A DNA stretch of 64,000 nucleotides, taken from contig NZ_CP113064.1 in assembly GCF_026625805.1 (NCBI RefSeq), forward strand, positions 434,001 to 498,000, in the 5' to 3' direction. Of this stretch, positions 34,877-44,071 are shown in pieces. Position numbers and translations under genes: made by a program. The DNA comes from Brevundimonas sp. SL130 (GTDB lineage: Bacteria; Pseudomonadota; Alphaproteobacteria; Caulobacterales; Caulobacteraceae). The notes beneath the pieces are model-generated. The model was not told the origin of the DNA, did not search any database, and saw only the letters and a list, made by a program, of their open reading frames with translations. How positions within the stretch are numbered: the stretch's first letter is position 1; each line of letters begins with the position of its first letter.

Positions 34877-35337
34877 AGCGAGACCCTCCTGACAGCGAAC
34901 AGGACGACCCAGAACAGGATCGCCAGGGGGACCGGCGCCCAGACCGCGATGTTCGACAGCGCAGTCGCCGACTTGATCGTCAAACCGTTGCCCGTGTCAT
35001 TGATCGTGTGGCGCGCGCCGTTCAGGATGAAGGAGAACAGGATCACCGTCAGGCCGAAGCCGACGAACAGGCCCAGCGGCGAACCCGCCAGGGCCAAGGC
35101 GCACTCATAGACCTCAGGCCCAAAAGCCAGGGCGCCCAGCCAGGCGACGACGAAAACCAGGCCGACCGTGCCCGCGATCAGGGTCGCGCGGAACAGGATC
35201 GAGGCGGCCATGGTCACGTGCCAGCGCCAGATTCCCATATGGGGCGAGAGCGGCGTCTTGTGACCGTTGGGCTGGACGACGAAGCGACCGGTCCGGTCGC
35301 CCGATGCAACCCCCGGGGTCGGGTTGGGTTGAGTCAT
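34873..35337 (-). CDS. sdhC: Succinate dehydrogenase cytochrome b556 subunit
   Basis: A 154-residue membrane protein with the SdhC hallmark RPLSPHL-like segment (TPLSPHMGIWRW) followed by three membrane segments and the heme-ligand helix in NGARHTINDTG. The ATG at 35337 is preferred to the TTG five codons upstream. It is the first gene of the sdhCDAB operon. Confidence 0.93.
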   Translation of the reverse strand: MTQPNPTPGVASGDRTGRFVVQPNGHKTPLSPHMGIWRWHVTMAASILFRATLIAGTVGLVFVVAWLGALAFGPEVYECALALAGSPLGLFVGFGLTVILFSFILNGARHTINDTGNGLTIKSATALSNIAVWAPVPLAILFWVVLFAVRRVSL

Positions 35338-35601
35338 GCGAATGGTTCTCAAAAGCGAATGAATTCAATCGCCGTGTGCGGTTGCGAAGGCTTTTGTGAC
35401 CCTAGAGGGACGGTGTCAACGGACCGTTGATAACTTCGCGGATTCACGCGTCGCTTCGCCCGATCCATGTCGAAATCGCGATATTCAAGGCATGATCGAT
35501 CCTCGCTCCGCCCGAGTCGCAGGTTTTACGCGGCGCCGCAGGTTTTGGATCGCCGCGCCGCGCCACGCTCGCCAAAACCGCGCCGGCCCTTATATGGACC
35601 C
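35338..35601. other. Divergent promoter region of sdh and pirin genes
   Basis: A 264-bp gap between the divergent sdhC and pirin genes. It should contain both promoters. An imperfect inverted repeat GTGTCAACGG/CCGTTGATAAC lies at 35412-35432. I see no gene or clear RNA structure. Confidence 0.5.
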
Positions 35602-36468
35602 ATGACCGAGACCACGCCCCGCCCCGTTCTTCGCCTGCATCCCGCCCACCGCGACGACATCGGCGACCTGACCACGCGCCGCCCCGTGCCCGGTCCGGGC
35701 CTGGACCAGGTCGATCCCTTCCTGTTCCTGAACCACCACGGGCCCCAGACCTATGCGCCGGGCAACCAGGGCCTGCCCTTCGGCCCGCACCCGCACCGGG
35801 GGTTTGAGACCGTCACCTTCATTCTGGACGGCGAACTGGCCCACAACGACTCCGGCGGCGGCGAGAGCATCATCAAGGCGGGCGGGATCCAGTGGATGAC
35901 CGCCGGCTCGGGCCTGATCCACGCCGAACTGTCGCCGGCCGACTTCAAGCGCGACGGCGGGCCGATGGAGATTCTGCAGCTGTGGGTGAACCTGCCGGCG
36001 CGGCTGAAGATGACCCAGCCCGACTATGTGGGGCTCCAGGCCGCCGACATTCCGACCTTCACCACTGAGGCCGGCGTCACGGTCGAGCCGGTCTCCGGCG
36101 AATGGCTGGGGGTCAAGGCGCCGATCCAGTCGCTGATCGACATCCATCTGGCCATCGTCCGCCTGCCCGCCGGCGCCCGGTTCGAAGTCCCGGTCGCCGC
36201 CGGCCGCAATATCTTCTTCTATGCGATCAAGGGCCAGGTCTCCGTCGCCGGAACCCCGGTGCCCGAATGGAACCTGGCCGCCCTGGGCGACGGCGACGCG
36301 GTCGAGATCACGGCCCAAACCGACGCCGTCGTCCTGCTGGGCCACGCCGAACCGATCAACGAGCCCGTCTTCAGCCACGGTCCCTTCGTCATGACCACCC
36401 GCGAAGAAATCATTCAGGCGATCGAGGACTATCAGTCCGGCAAGTTCGGTCCGCCGCCGCGGGTGTGA
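35602..36468 (+). CDS. Pirin-family bicupin protein
   Basis: A 288-residue protein of the pirin family. The N-terminal cupin carries metal ligands in FGPHPHRGFETVTFILDGELAHND (His59 and His61 region) and GSGLIHAE. Pirins are iron-binding cytosolic proteins, some with quercetin 2,3-dioxygenase activity, others with regulatory roles. The ATG at 35602 is chosen because the 45 upstream residues of the longer frame are low-complexity and unlike the family. Confidence 0.92.
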   Translation: MTETTPRPVLRLHPAHRDDIGDLTTRRPVPGPGLDQVDPFLFLNHHGPQTYAPGNQGLPFGPHPHRGFETVTFILDGELAHNDSGGGESIIKAGGIQWMTAGSGLIHAELSPADFKRDGGPMEILQLWVNLPARLKMTQPDYVGLQAADIPTFTTEAGVTVEPVSGEWLGVKAPIQSLIDIHLAIVRLPAGARFEVPVAAGRNIFFYAIKGQVSVAGTPVPEWNLAALGDGDAVEITAQTDAVVLLGHAEPINEPVFSHGPFVMTTREEIIQAIEDYQSGKFGPPPRV

Positions 36469-36517
36469 GGCTTATTTTCCGTCACCCTGGGCCTTGTGCC
36501 CAAGGGTGTCAGGCCCA

Positions 36518-36988
36518 TCAGAGCCAGCCGCCGAGCCAAGAAGGCCTGGATCGGCGCGCTCGCCATTTCATAGCCCTACGCGCGATGATCGGGGCAATGC
36601 GATCGTAGCTCTTCCACGTATCAGGGACCTCGTAGAGGTTGGCTGCTTCCGGAAACGCCTTCTCATAATCCTCTAGGTATGAGGACGAGGCAAAAGCCCG
36701 GTTCGCTTCGGCTGTATAATAGTCACTCGCGAACACGTTGCCTTCGTCACTCAGATCTTCGTCTGTGAATTTTCCATCGCACGCCTCAATGAACCAGCGG
36801 GCCGGCGTCAGTGTTCGCGCCCGCAAAAAGTCGGTCGCTTCTGAACTTTCGACTCCATGTAGTTCTCCCGCCATTCCGTTGAGCACGCACCACGCAACGA
36901 ACATCGCGATATGTGTTGCCCCGGCCTCGTCAGGCAGGTTCGAAGGAAACTCCCCGTCGTAGTGCCATGAAGCATCATCATATTTCAT
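36518..36988 (-). CDS. Conserved hypothetical protein (DUF7832-like)
   Basis: A 156-residue acidic cytosolic protein starting MKYDDASWHYDGEFP, a beginning I associate with a small widespread family, probably the one catalogued as DUF7832. It has the conserved part EAGATHIAMFVAWCVLNGMAGELH. A GAGAGGCGGC site precedes the ATG at 36988. The gene is slightly richer in A+T than its neighbours. Such orphan proteins sometimes serve as immunity proteins, but no toxin gene is adjacent, so the role remains open. Confidence 0.7.
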   Translation of the reverse strand: MKYDDASWHYDGEFPSNLPDEAGATHIAMFVAWCVLNGMAGELHGVESSEATDFLRARTLTPARWFIEACDGKFTDEDLSDEGNVFASDYYTAEANRAFASSSYLEDYEKAFPEAANLYEVPDTWKSYDRIAPIIARRAMKWRARRSRPSWLGGWL

Positions 36989-37175
36989 GCCGCCTCTCCC
37001 ACCATGGGGGTAGTTAGAGCCCGTGGGATGCACACCACAAGCCCCTCCCCACGGCACCTTGTGGATCGGAACGCGGAATCGAAACCCGCGTTAGCCGACC
37101 TCCTGATAGAAGCCCCTAGAATAGCCGTTCTCAGCGAACGCCCGGCCGAAGATGACGAACTAGAGCATTTTCCGA

Positions 37176-37817
37176 TCAGTCTGCATCATAGCCGGCGGCG
37201 GCGAAGTAGTTGGCGCATTCTTGGGGAGAGTAGGTCTGGATGATGCGGGCGATGGCGTCCCAGAGTTGGTCGATTGTCCGAGCGGCGGCCTTTCTCAGCA
37301 GGGCCTTGAGCTTGGCGAAGGCGTTCTCGATCGGGTTGAGGTCGGGACTGTAGGGCGGCAGGAAGAGCAGCCGTGCGCCGACAGCCTCGATGGCGTCCCT
37401 GATGGGCGTGCTCTTGTGGGCGGCGAGATTGTCCATGATCACCACGTCGCCGGGCTTCAGGGTCGGGGCCAGCACCTGTTCGACATAGGCCAGGAACCAG
37501 GCGCCGTTCATCGGGCCGTCGAGCACCATCGGGGCGGTCATGCCCGTCAGCCTCAAGGCTCCGACGAAGGTGGTCGTCTTCCAGTGACCGTGCGGCACGC
37601 TGCACCTCAGCCGCTGCCCGCGCGGCGCACGTCCGTGGCGGCGGGCCATCTTGGTCGAGGCTCCCGTCTCATCGATGAAGACGAGCCGCTCGGGATCGAG
37701 GTCGAGCTGGCTGTCGAACCAGGCCTGACGCCGGCTCAGGACGTCGGGGCGGCTCTGTTCGTCCGCGTGCGCCGACTTTTTTTGAGCGAGATCCGGCGGC
37801 GCACGAAGAACCGCCAC
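37176..37817 (-). CDS. IS630 transposase, catalytic part (second frame)
   Basis: This frame carries the DDE catalytic core: Asp in FIDETGAST, Asp in [11 protein letters not shown], and Glu in [15 protein letters not shown]. It is expected to be made as a fusion with the first frame by -1 frameshifting at the A7 run (37777-37783); the codons before the slip site (about the first dozen) would not be used. The frame is otherwise intact, so the element may still be active. Confidence 0.88.
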   Translation of the reverse strand: MAVLRAPPDLAQKKSAHADEQSRPDVLSRRQAWFDSQLDLDPERLVFIDETGASTKMARRHGRAPRGQRLRCSVPHGHWKTTTFVGALRLTGMTAPMVLDGPMNGAWFLAYVEQVLAPTLKPGDVVIMDNLAAHKSTPIRDAIEAVGARLLFLPPYSPDLNPIENAFAKLKALLRKAAARTIDQLWDAIARIIQTYSPQECANYFAAAGYDAD

Positions 37818-38122
37818 AAGCTCGACAGGCTGGTCCCCACGCCCTGTTCGGCCAGAGCCGTCTGAAGCTCCGCCAGGGTGATGTCGCTCTTGCGCTCGAC
37901 CAGGCCCAGGATCAGGTCGGCATGGCCTTCAATCCGCCCAGAGCGCCGATCTCCGCCCAGAGGCCCCGGCCGCACGTCGCCCTGCCTGCGGACCCGCGAG
38001 CGCCAGCGGATCGCGCTGGCCGCGCTGACCCCGAACCGGGCCGCCGCCTGACGGCACGACATCCCGCCCTCAATCGCCGCGATCACACGATCACGCAAAT
38101 CTACCGATAGCGCCTTGCTCAT
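37736..38122 (-). CDS. IS630 transposase, DNA-binding part (first frame)
   Basis: A 128-residue N-terminal part with a helix-turn-helix ([19 protein letters not shown] at about 21-39) that binds the terminal repeats. It reads through CTC AAA AAA at the slip site; a -1 shift there joins it to the catalytic frame, giving [11 protein letters not shown] across the junction, the expected continuous family sequence. Confidence 0.88.
   Translation of the reverse strand: MSKALSVDLRDRVIAAIEGGMSCRQAAARFGVSAASAIRWRSRVRRQGDVRPGPLGGDRRSGRIEGHADLILGLVERKSDITLAELQTALAEQGVGTSLSSLWRFFVRRRISLKKSRRTRTNRAAPTS
37777..37783 (-). promoter_or_regulatory. A7 programmed -1 frameshift site
   Basis: Seven A on the minus strand at the end of the overlap between the two transposase frames. 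The zero frame reads AAA AAA A and the -1 frame restores the transposase. It is a standard IS630 arrangement. Confidence 0.75.
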
Positions 38123-38315
38123 TCATGCTGGCCTCCGCCTCCAGCACGAAGGTTGAATCAGAACCCGGACCCCTTGGGAATCCCAAACGATTCAATCAGG
38201 TCGCCAAATGCTCTAGCGCATCGCCCCGCCCTCCTTCGCGCGGATGATGCGTTCCCCGACAAAACCCTATATGACGCCGGTTCCTTAGCGACCGCCCAGC
38301 CGAAGACACGCCCAA

Positions 38316-40964
38316 ATGCCCAGCCTGAACGAGATCCGCGCCACCTACCTCGACTTCTTCGCGGCCGACGGCCACGAGAAGGTGCACTCGGCGCCGCTGG
38401 TGCCGCAGAACGATCCGTCGCTGCTGTTCGTCAATGCGGGCATGGTGCCGTTCAAGGACTATTTCACCGGCGCGTCCAAGCCGCCCTATCCGCGCGCCAC
38501 CAGTTCGCAGAAATGCGTCCGCGCCGGGGGCAAGCACAATGACCTGGACAATGTCGGCTACACCGCCCGCCATCTGACCTTCTTCGAGATGCTGGGGAAC
38601 TTCTCCTTCGGCGACTATTTCAAGGAACACGCCATCGACCGGGCGTGGAAACTGGTCACGCAAGAGTTCGGCCTGGACGCCAAACGCCTGCTGGTCACCG
38701 TCTATATCGATGACGACGAGGCCGCCGCGATCTGGAAGAAGGTCACCGGTTTCGGCGACGACAAGATCATCCGCATCGCCGGCAGCGACAATTTCTGGGC
38801 CATGGGCGACAGCGGTCCCTGCGGCCCCTGCACCGAAATCTTCTGGGACCACGGCGACAAGATCCCCGGCGGCCCTCCCGGCTCGCCGGACGAGGACGGT
38901 GATCGCTACGTCGAGATCTGGAACAACGTCTTCATGCAGTTCGAGAAGGAGAACGACCAGATCGTTCGCAACCTTCCCAAGCCCAGCGTAGACACCGGCA
39001 TGGGGCTGGAACGGATGACCACCGTGCTCCAGGGCGTGCATTCGGTGTTCGAGACCGATCTGTTCAAGACCCTGATCGCCGCCTCGGAAGACGCCACCTC
39101 GACCAAGTCGGACGGCGAGCGCGCCGCCAGCCACCGGGTCATCGCCGACCACCTGCGCTCCTCCTCCTTCCTGATCGCCGACGGCGTCACCCCGTCGAAC
39201 GAGGGCCGGGGTTATGTGCTGCGCCGGATCATGCGCCGCGCCATGCGCCACGCCCACCTGCTGGGCGTCGCCGACCCGCTGATGCACCGTCTGGTCCCGA
39301 CCCTGGTGGCCCAGATGGGCGACGCCTATCCCGAACTGGCTCGCGCCCAGCCCTTCATCGAGGACACGCTGAAGCAGGAAGAGGTCCGTTTCCGCACCAC
39401 TCTGGGCCGAGGCATGGCCCTGTTCGACACGGCGGTTCAGGGCTTCAAGCCGGGCGACATGCTGGACGGCCAGACCGCCTTCACCCTGTCCGACACCTAT
39501 GGCTTCCCGCTGGACCTGACCCAGGACGAGGCCCGGCGTCGCGGCTTCTCGGTCAATGTCGACGGTTTCGAAGACGCGATGGCGCAACAGCGCCAGCGTT
39601 CGCGCGAACACTGGAAGGGCTCGGGCCAGACCGCCAACACCAATGAATGGCTGGCGATCCGCGACCGCATGGGGCCGACCGTCTTCACCGGCTATGAGAA
39701 TATCGAGGGTTCGGGCGAGGTCCTGGCCCTGATGAACGGCGGCGCTCCGGTCGAGACGGCCGAGGCCGGCGACATCGTCGAAATCCTGTTCGACAACACC
39801 CCCTTCTACGCCGAAAGCGGCGGCCAGACCGGCGATCAAGGCACGCTTGAGTGGCCGGGTGGAGAGGCCGAGGTGCTCGACGTCAAGAAACACGCCGGCG
39901 ACCTGCACGTCCTGTCGGCCCAGATCACGGCCGGGACGCTTGAGATCGGCGCCCGCGTCGCCCAGCTGGTGGACGCCGACAAGCGTATGACCACCCGCGC
40001 CAACCACTCGGCCGCCCACCTGCTGCACACGGCCCTGAAGAATGTGCTCGGCCCGGCGGTCGCCCAGAAGGGCCAGCTGGTCGATTCTGAGCGCGCCCGC
40101 TTCGACTTCAGCCACGGCGCCCCCGTGACCGAGGACGAGCTGGCGACCATCGAGGCCGAGGTCAACGCCGTGATCCGCCAGAACGTCCCGGCGGAGACCA
40201 AGCTGATGGCTCCGCAGGAGGCCATCGAGGCCGGCGCCATCGCCCTGTTCGGCGAGAAATACGGCGACGAGGTCCGCGTCCTGACCCTCGGCCGCTCGCT
40301 GATCAGCGATAACGCCCCCTATTCGGTCGAACTGTGCGGCGGCACCCATGTGGCCCGCACCGGCGACATCGGCCTGTTCAAGGTGGTCCAGGAAACCGGC
40401 GTCGCCGCCGGCGTGCGCCGTATCGAGGCCCTGACCGGCGAGGCGGCCCGCCTCTATCTGGAATCCCAGGCCAAGGTGACGCGCGGCCTGGCCCGCGACT
40501 TCAAGATCCAGACCCAGGACGTGCCCGGCCGGGTCGAGGCCCTGCAAGGCTCGGTCAAGACGCTGGAGAAACAGGTCGCCGAGCTGAAGAAGCAACTGGC
40601 CCTGGGCGGCGGCTCGGGCGCGGCCTCGGCGCCCGAAGAGATCGGCGGGATCAAGCTGATGGCCCGCGTCCTCGACGGCGTGGACGGCAAGGGTCTGCGC
40701 GGCGTGGCCGAGGACTTCCGCAAACAGGTCGGCACCGGCGTCGTCGCCCTGATCGGCGTGACCGAGGGCAAGGCCGCCGTCACCGTCGCCGTCACCTCGG
40801 ACTTGGTCGGTAAGGTCAACGCCGCCGACCTGGCCCGCGCCGCCGTCATCGCCATGGGCGGCCAGGGCGCCGGCGGCAAACCCGACTTCGCCCAGGGCGG
40901 CGCCCCCGACGGCTCCAAGGCCGAAGACGGTCTCACCGCCGTCCGTGAGGCGCTGAAGGGCTGA
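38316..40964 (+). CDS. alaS: Alanyl-tRNA synthetase
   Basis: An 882-residue class II synthetase charging tRNA-Ala. The aminoacylation domain begins at the N-terminus (RATYLDFFAADGHE, FVNAGMVPFKDYF, RATSSQKCVRAGGKHNDLDNVG), the editing domain has HSAAHLLH (near residue 570) and CGGTHV (near 675), and the C-terminal domain has the coiled coil (VKTLEKQVAELKKQL) and DHHA1-like glycine-rich region. All motifs are intact. The promoter lies just downstream of the IS630 right end. Confidence 0.98.
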   Translation: MPSLNEIRATYLDFFAADGHEKVHSAPLVPQNDPSLLFVNAGMVPFKDYFTGASKPPYPRATSSQKCVRAGGKHNDLDNVGYTARHLTFFEMLGNFSFGDYFKEHAIDRAWKLVTQEFGLDAKRLLVTVYIDDDEAAAIWKKVTGFGDDKIIRIAGSDNFWAMGDSGPCGPCTEIFWDHGDKIPGGPPGSPDEDGDRYVEIWNNVFMQFEKENDQIVRNLPKPSVDTGMGLERMTTVLQGVHSVFETDLFKTLIAASEDATSTKSDGERAASHRVIADHLRSSSFLIADGVTPSNEGRGYVLRRIMRRAMRHAHLLGVADPLMHRLVPTLVAQMGDAYPELARAQPFIEDTLKQEEVRFRTTLGRGMALFDTAVQGFKPGDMLDGQTAFTLSDTYGFPLDLTQDEARRRGFSVNVDGFEDAMAQQRQRSREHWKGSGQTANTNEWLAIRDRMGPTVFTGYENIEGSGEVLALMNGGAPVETAEAGDIVEILFDNTPFYAESGGQTGDQGTLEWPGGEAEVLDVKKHAGDLHVLSAQITAGTLEIGARVAQLVDADKRMTTRANHSAAHLLHTALKNVLGPAVAQKGQLVDSERARFDFSHGAPVTEDELATIEAEVNAVIRQNVPAETKLMAPQEAIEAGAIALFGEKYGDEVRVLTLGRSLISDNAPYSVELCGGTHVARTGDIGLFKVVQETGVAAGVRRIEALTGEAARLYLESQAKVTRGLARDFKIQTQDVPGRVEALQGSVKTLEKQVAELKKQLALGGGSGAASAPEEIGGIKLMARVLDGVDGKGLRGVAEDFRKQVGTGVVALIGVTEGKAAVTVAVTSDLVGKVNAADLARAAVIAMGGQGAGGKPDFAQGGAPDGSKAEDGLTAVREALKG

Positions 40965-40974
40965 GCCCACCAGA

Positions 40975-41131
40975 GACCCTCTCCCGCTTGCGGGAGAGGT
41001 GGCCCGGCGTCCGCGCAGCGGACCAGGGTCGGAGAGGGGAGTCTTGCTTGAACAACAAGACTTCCCCCATCGTCACGCGTGTCGCTTCGCGCCACGACGC
41101 GACACTTCCCCCGCAAGCGGGGGAAGGTCTG
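40975..41131. repeat. ~157-bp palindromic intergenic element, copy 3
   Basis: Same orientation and nearly the same sequence as copies at 1315 and 5884, diverging mainly in the middle (CGTGTCGCTTCGCGCCACGACG in place of the CTCGCTGCGCTCGACGAG stem). It lies 10 nt after the alaS stop in the convergent gap to a DUF2939 gene. Confidence 0.85.
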
Positions 41132-41384
41132 AGTGCCTGATCGCCCGCCTCCGCGCACAATTCCGAAAACAATCTTTCGGCGATTCAATCGCCTGGCTTC
41201 CCGAAAAGCCCATCGACCCATCACGCTTTCGAACGCCCGTATAATGGGCGCATGATCGCGAGACGTGACCACCGACTATGGACTTTTCACTAGGCGACGC
41301 CCGTCATCCTGACGCCCGCCGAAATTGCACTCTTTTGCATATTGCACCCGTTTTCGGGGGTGCAGTGCAATTTGGCCGGCGCCC
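41132..41384. other. Gene-free stretch with a perfect -10 box and nested hairpins
   Basis: After repeat copy 3 no coding frame is convincing. A perfect TATAAT (41240-41245) lies inside a CGCCC/GGGCG palindrome. Further on, 41322-41373 is a nested inverted repeat: outer arms AAATTGCACT/AGTGCAATTT and inner arms TGCACCC/GGGTGCA. It could be a terminator region or a small RNA gene. Confidence 0.45.
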
Positions 41385-41936
41385 CTAGCCCATCGGGTCG
41401 GGCGTCAGGTCCACCCCCGCCAGCTTCCAGCTCAACGGCCCCCGCCGCTCCAGGATCAGCACCAGGGCGTCGTCGGGCCGGTCGTCGCGGGTCAGGGTGA
41501 CGGCGAAAGTATTGATCCCGCGATAGGCCCAGGACTGATGGATCCGCTCCTTCGGCGTCGCAGGCGTGTCAGACGCGGGGACCGGTCGCTCGGGCCGGGG
41601 CTTGTCGCCGGAGCGGACCATGGCCGCGATCCCCTCGGGCGTGACCAGACCGTCCACGGCCCCCTCGACCAGCGACGGCGCCAGCAGCATGCCCAGGGCG
41701 GCCATGGCCCGGTCGCCGCCCGTCCGCTCGCGGATCTCCAGCGCCGCGCGGGCGTTCAGCTCGGCCTTCAGACTGGTCCGAAAGGCGGGAAAGTCCACGG
41801 ACCGCTCCAGACCGGCCACGTCGCCCGTCCGCGCCGCCCGGATCAAGGCCTGGGCGGCCACGAAGGGCGAAGCGAAACAGGCGGCCAGGGCCAGGCCCAG
41901 AATGGCCACGACCAGTCCGATGGCGATCTTCTTCAT
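41385..41936 (-). CDS. DUF2939 protein, copy A
   Basis: A 183-residue protein with an N-terminal membrane segment or signal (about 5-27, AAC in LGLALAACF resembles a lipobox but position +1 is Phe after Cys20) and the DUF2939 pattern: ALIRAARTGDVAGLERSVDFPAFRTSLKAEL. The C-terminal part has beta strands ending LVLILERRGPLSWKLAGVDL. It is homologous to the next gene upstream; the two are a tandem pair. The function of the family is unknown; it probably faces the periplasm. Confidence 0.8.
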   Translation of the reverse strand: MKKIAIGLVVAILGLALAACFASPFVAAQALIRAARTGDVAGLERSVDFPAFRTSLKAELNARAALEIRERTGGDRAMAALGMLLAPSLVEGAVDGLVTPEGIAAMVRSGDKPRPERPVPASDTPATPKERIHQSWAYRGINTFAVTLTRDDRPDDALVLILERRGPLSWKLAGVDLTPDPMG

Positions 41937-41981
41937 GGATTCTCCTTCAACCGAAACGCCGAGACGAGCCAGATGTTGCGC

Positions 41982-42593
41982 CTAGGGCGTCGCCACAGGT
42001 GCAACGGTCGGAGCCGAAGCCGGCGCCGCCCCGTCCGGCAGGCCGATCTGGACCAGCATCCACTCGAACGGCCCGCGCCGCTCAAAGGTGAAGACAGTGC
42101 GCGATCCGCCCTGGTCCTGGACCACCATCCGCATCCGGTTCACGCTCCAGTAGATCGGTCGGGGCCAGGGCTTGGGCGTCTCCGCGCCGACCGCCGGGGG
42201 AGTCGCCGCCGACCACTGGCTGGCGTAGCGGCCCTCGCCGCGCGTCAGGGCCGACACGGCGGCCGGCGTCAGATAGGCGTCAACGTCCGGCGCATTCAGG
42301 ATCGGGTTGCGCTCCATCTGGCGTCTGACGGCGCCGATCGGGTCTTCCAGGAACGAGGGCGCCGGCGCCTGGGCCCGACCGCTCAGCTGCGGCCGCAGCG
42401 ATTGGCGCACGGCCTGGAAGTCGATCAGCCGGGTCAGCCCCTGCACATCGCCGGCCTCCGCCGCCGACCGTATGGCGAAGAAGCCCACCGCCGGCGCCCC
42501 AAAGAAGGCCACGGCCGCCGCCAAGAGCACCAGGCCCACCAGATTGCCGAACTGCCGCTTCAAACCACGTCCCCCACGCTCGACGCCGATCAT
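41982..42593 (-). CDS. DUF2939 protein, copy B
   Basis: A 203-residue paralogue of the preceding gene with the same layout: a membrane segment (about 16-42), AIRSAAEAGDVQGLTRLIDFQAVRQSLRPQL, and the C-terminal VFTFERRGPFEWMLVQIGL. It has a longer Pro/Ala-rich C-terminus. Only 45 nt separate the genes, so they are co-transcribed products of an old tandem duplication. Confidence 0.8.
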   Translation of the reverse strand: MIGVERGGRGLKRQFGNLVGLVLLAAAVAFFGAPAVGFFAIRSAAEAGDVQGLTRLIDFQAVRQSLRPQLSGRAQAPAPSFLEDPIGAVRRQMERNPILNAPDVDAYLTPAAVSALTRGEGRYASQWSAATPPAVGAETPKPWPRPIYWSVNRMRMVVQDQGGSRTVFTFERRGPFEWMLVQIGLPDGAAPASAPTVAPVATP

Positions 42594-42618
42594 GCACGAC
42601 CCTTGCTTCGACGCAACG

Positions 42619-42651
42619 AAAAGCCCCGCCGGATCGCTCCAGCGGGGCTTT
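42619..42651 (-). terminator. Rho-independent terminator of icd
   Basis: An inverted repeat AAAGCCCCGC / GCGGGGCTTT with a 12-nt loop, followed on the minus strand by T residues. It lies about 116 nt after the icd stop and before the DUF2939 genes. Confidence 0.8.
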
Positions 42652-42660
42652 GTGTTGTGG

Positions 42661-42765
42661 TCCTACCGCGCTTCGCGCTGCTTGAGGACAGTCTGTGTCC
42701 TACCGCGCTTTGCGCTGCTTGAGGACGTTCTGTGTCCTACCGCGCTTCGCGCTGCTTGAGGACGG
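42661..42765. repeat. 37-bp tandem repeat, 2.8 copies
   Basis: Units begin TCCTACCGCGCTT at 42661, 42698 and 42735, nearly identical with one internal palindrome CGCTTCGCG each. They fill the 3' untranslated part of icd between its stop and terminator. Confidence 0.92.
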
Positions 42766-42767
42766 GC

Positions 42768-43988
42768 TCAGCCGACGTCGGGCAGGGCGGCCTTCAGGTT
42801 CTCGGCGACCTTGTCGAGGAAGCCCTCGGTGGTCAGCCAGCCCTGTTGATCGCCGACCAGCAGCGCCAGATCCTTGGTCATGTGGCCGCTCTCGACCGTG
42901 TCGACGACGATCTTCTCCAGGGTGTCGGCGAAGACGTCCAGGGCCGAGTTGCCGTCCAGCTTGGCGCGGTGCTTGAAGCCGCGCGTCCAGGCGAAGATCG
43001 AGGCGATCGAGTTGGTCGAGGTGGCCTCGCCCTTCTGATGCTGGCGATAGTGGCGGGTCACGGTGCCGTGGGCGGCTTCCGTCTCCAGCACCTTGCCGTC
43101 CGGCGTCATCAGCACCGAGGTCATCAGGCCCAACGAGCCGAAGCCCTGCGCCACCACGTCCGACTGCACGTCGCCGTCATAGTTCTTGCACGCCCAGACG
43201 AAGCCGCCGGACCACTTCATCGCCGCCGCGACCATGTCGTCGATCAGGCGGTGCTCATAGGTCAGGCCGCGCGCCTTGAACTCGGCGGCGTAATGGGCGT
43301 CGAACACGTCCTGGAACAGGTCCTTAAAGCGGCCGTCATAGGCTTTCAGGATCGTGTTCTTGGTCGACAGATAGACAGGATAGTTGCGCTGCAAGCCATA
43401 GGCGAAGCTGGCGTGGGCGAACTCGCGGATCGACTCGTCCTGGTTATACATGGCCATGGCCACGCCGGCGCCGGGCGCCTTGTAGACTTCGTGCTCGATC
43501 ACGGCGCCGTCTTCACCGACGAACTTGATCGTCAGGGTGCCGGGGCCAGGCATCAGGAAGTCGGTGGCCTTGTACTGGTCGCCGAAGGCGTGGCGGCCGA
43601 CGACGATGGGCTGGGTCCAGCCCGGCACCAGGCGCGGCACGTTCGAGCAGATGATCGGCTCGCGGAAGACCACGCCGCCCAGGATGTTGCGGATGGTGCC
43701 ATTGGGCGACTTCCACATCTTCTTCAGGCCGAACTCCTTCACCCGCGCCTCGTCGGGGGTGATGGTGGCGCACTTCACGCCGACGCCGTGCTTCTGGATC
43801 GCGTGGGCGGCGTCGATCGTCACCTGGTCGTCGGTGGCGTCGCGGTGCTCCATGCCCAGGTCGTAGTAGTCCAGCTCGAGATCCAGGAAGGGGAAGACCA
43901 GCTTGTCCTTGATCATCTGCCAGATGATGCGGGTCATTTCGTCGCCGTCGATATCGACGATGGGGTTTTCGACCTTGATCTTGGCCAT
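42768..43988 (-). CDS. icd: NADP-dependent isocitrate dehydrogenase (eukaryote-like type)
   Basis: A 406-residue enzyme of the homodimeric, eukaryote-like IDH subfamily that is usual in alphaproteobacteria. It converts isocitrate to 2-oxoglutarate in the TCA cycle. The beginning [16 protein letters not shown], the substrate serine segment KSPNGTIRN, the arginines in GGVVFREPI and the metal site YDGDVQSD are intact. It is monocistronic with its own terminator. Confidence 0.98.
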   Translation of the reverse strand: MAKIKVENPIVDIDGDEMTRIIWQMIKDKLVFPFLDLELDYYDLGMEHRDATDDQVTIDAAHAIQKHGVGVKCATITPDEARVKEFGLKKMWKSPNGTIRNILGGVVFREPIICSNVPRLVPGWTQPIVVGRHAFGDQYKATDFLMPGPGTLTIKFVGEDGAVIEHEVYKAPGAGVAMAMYNQDESIREFAHASFAYGLQRNYPVYLSTKNTILKAYDGRFKDLFQDVFDAHYAAEFKARGLTYEHRLIDDMVAAAMKWSGGFVWACKNYDGDVQSDVVAQGFGSLGLMTSVLMTPDGKVLETEAAHGTVTRHYRQHQKGEATSTNSIASIFAWTRGFKHRAKLDGNSALDVFADTLEKIVVDTVESGHMTKDLALLVGDQQGWLTTEGFLDKVAENLKAALPDVG

Positions 43989-44071
43989 GCGTGCGGTCCG
44001 CCTCTGAGCTTTGGGGAAAGAATATCGTGGCGGGGATATAGCCGGGCCGCGCGCCCGCGCAAACCCCGCCG

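Larger units (their letters stand above)
37163..38213 (-). mobile_element. IS630-family insertion sequence, 1051 bp
   Basis: The element is flanked by TA dinucleotides (37161-37162 and 38214-38215), the target duplicated by IS630 elements. Its ends are imperfect inverted repeats beginning GAGCATTT. It contains two overlapping transposase frames on the minus strand joined at an A7 slip site. It sits about 100 bp upstream of alaS, transcribed away from it. Confidence 0.9.

Noticed and set aside
37070-37092. A T-arm-like hairpin (AACGCGG...CCGCGTT) considered as part of a tRNA gene
   Set aside because: No matching acceptor, D or anticodon arms could be found around it.
38196-40970. A 924-residue open frame on the minus strand
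   Set aside because: It is exactly antisense to alaS, which has all synthetase motifs. The antisense product is Gly/Ala/Val/Asp-rich low-complexity sequence, the usual shadow in GC-rich genes.
42661-42765. Tandem 37-bp units considered as a CRISPR array
   Set aside because: The units are directly adjacent with no unique spacers and there are no cas genes.
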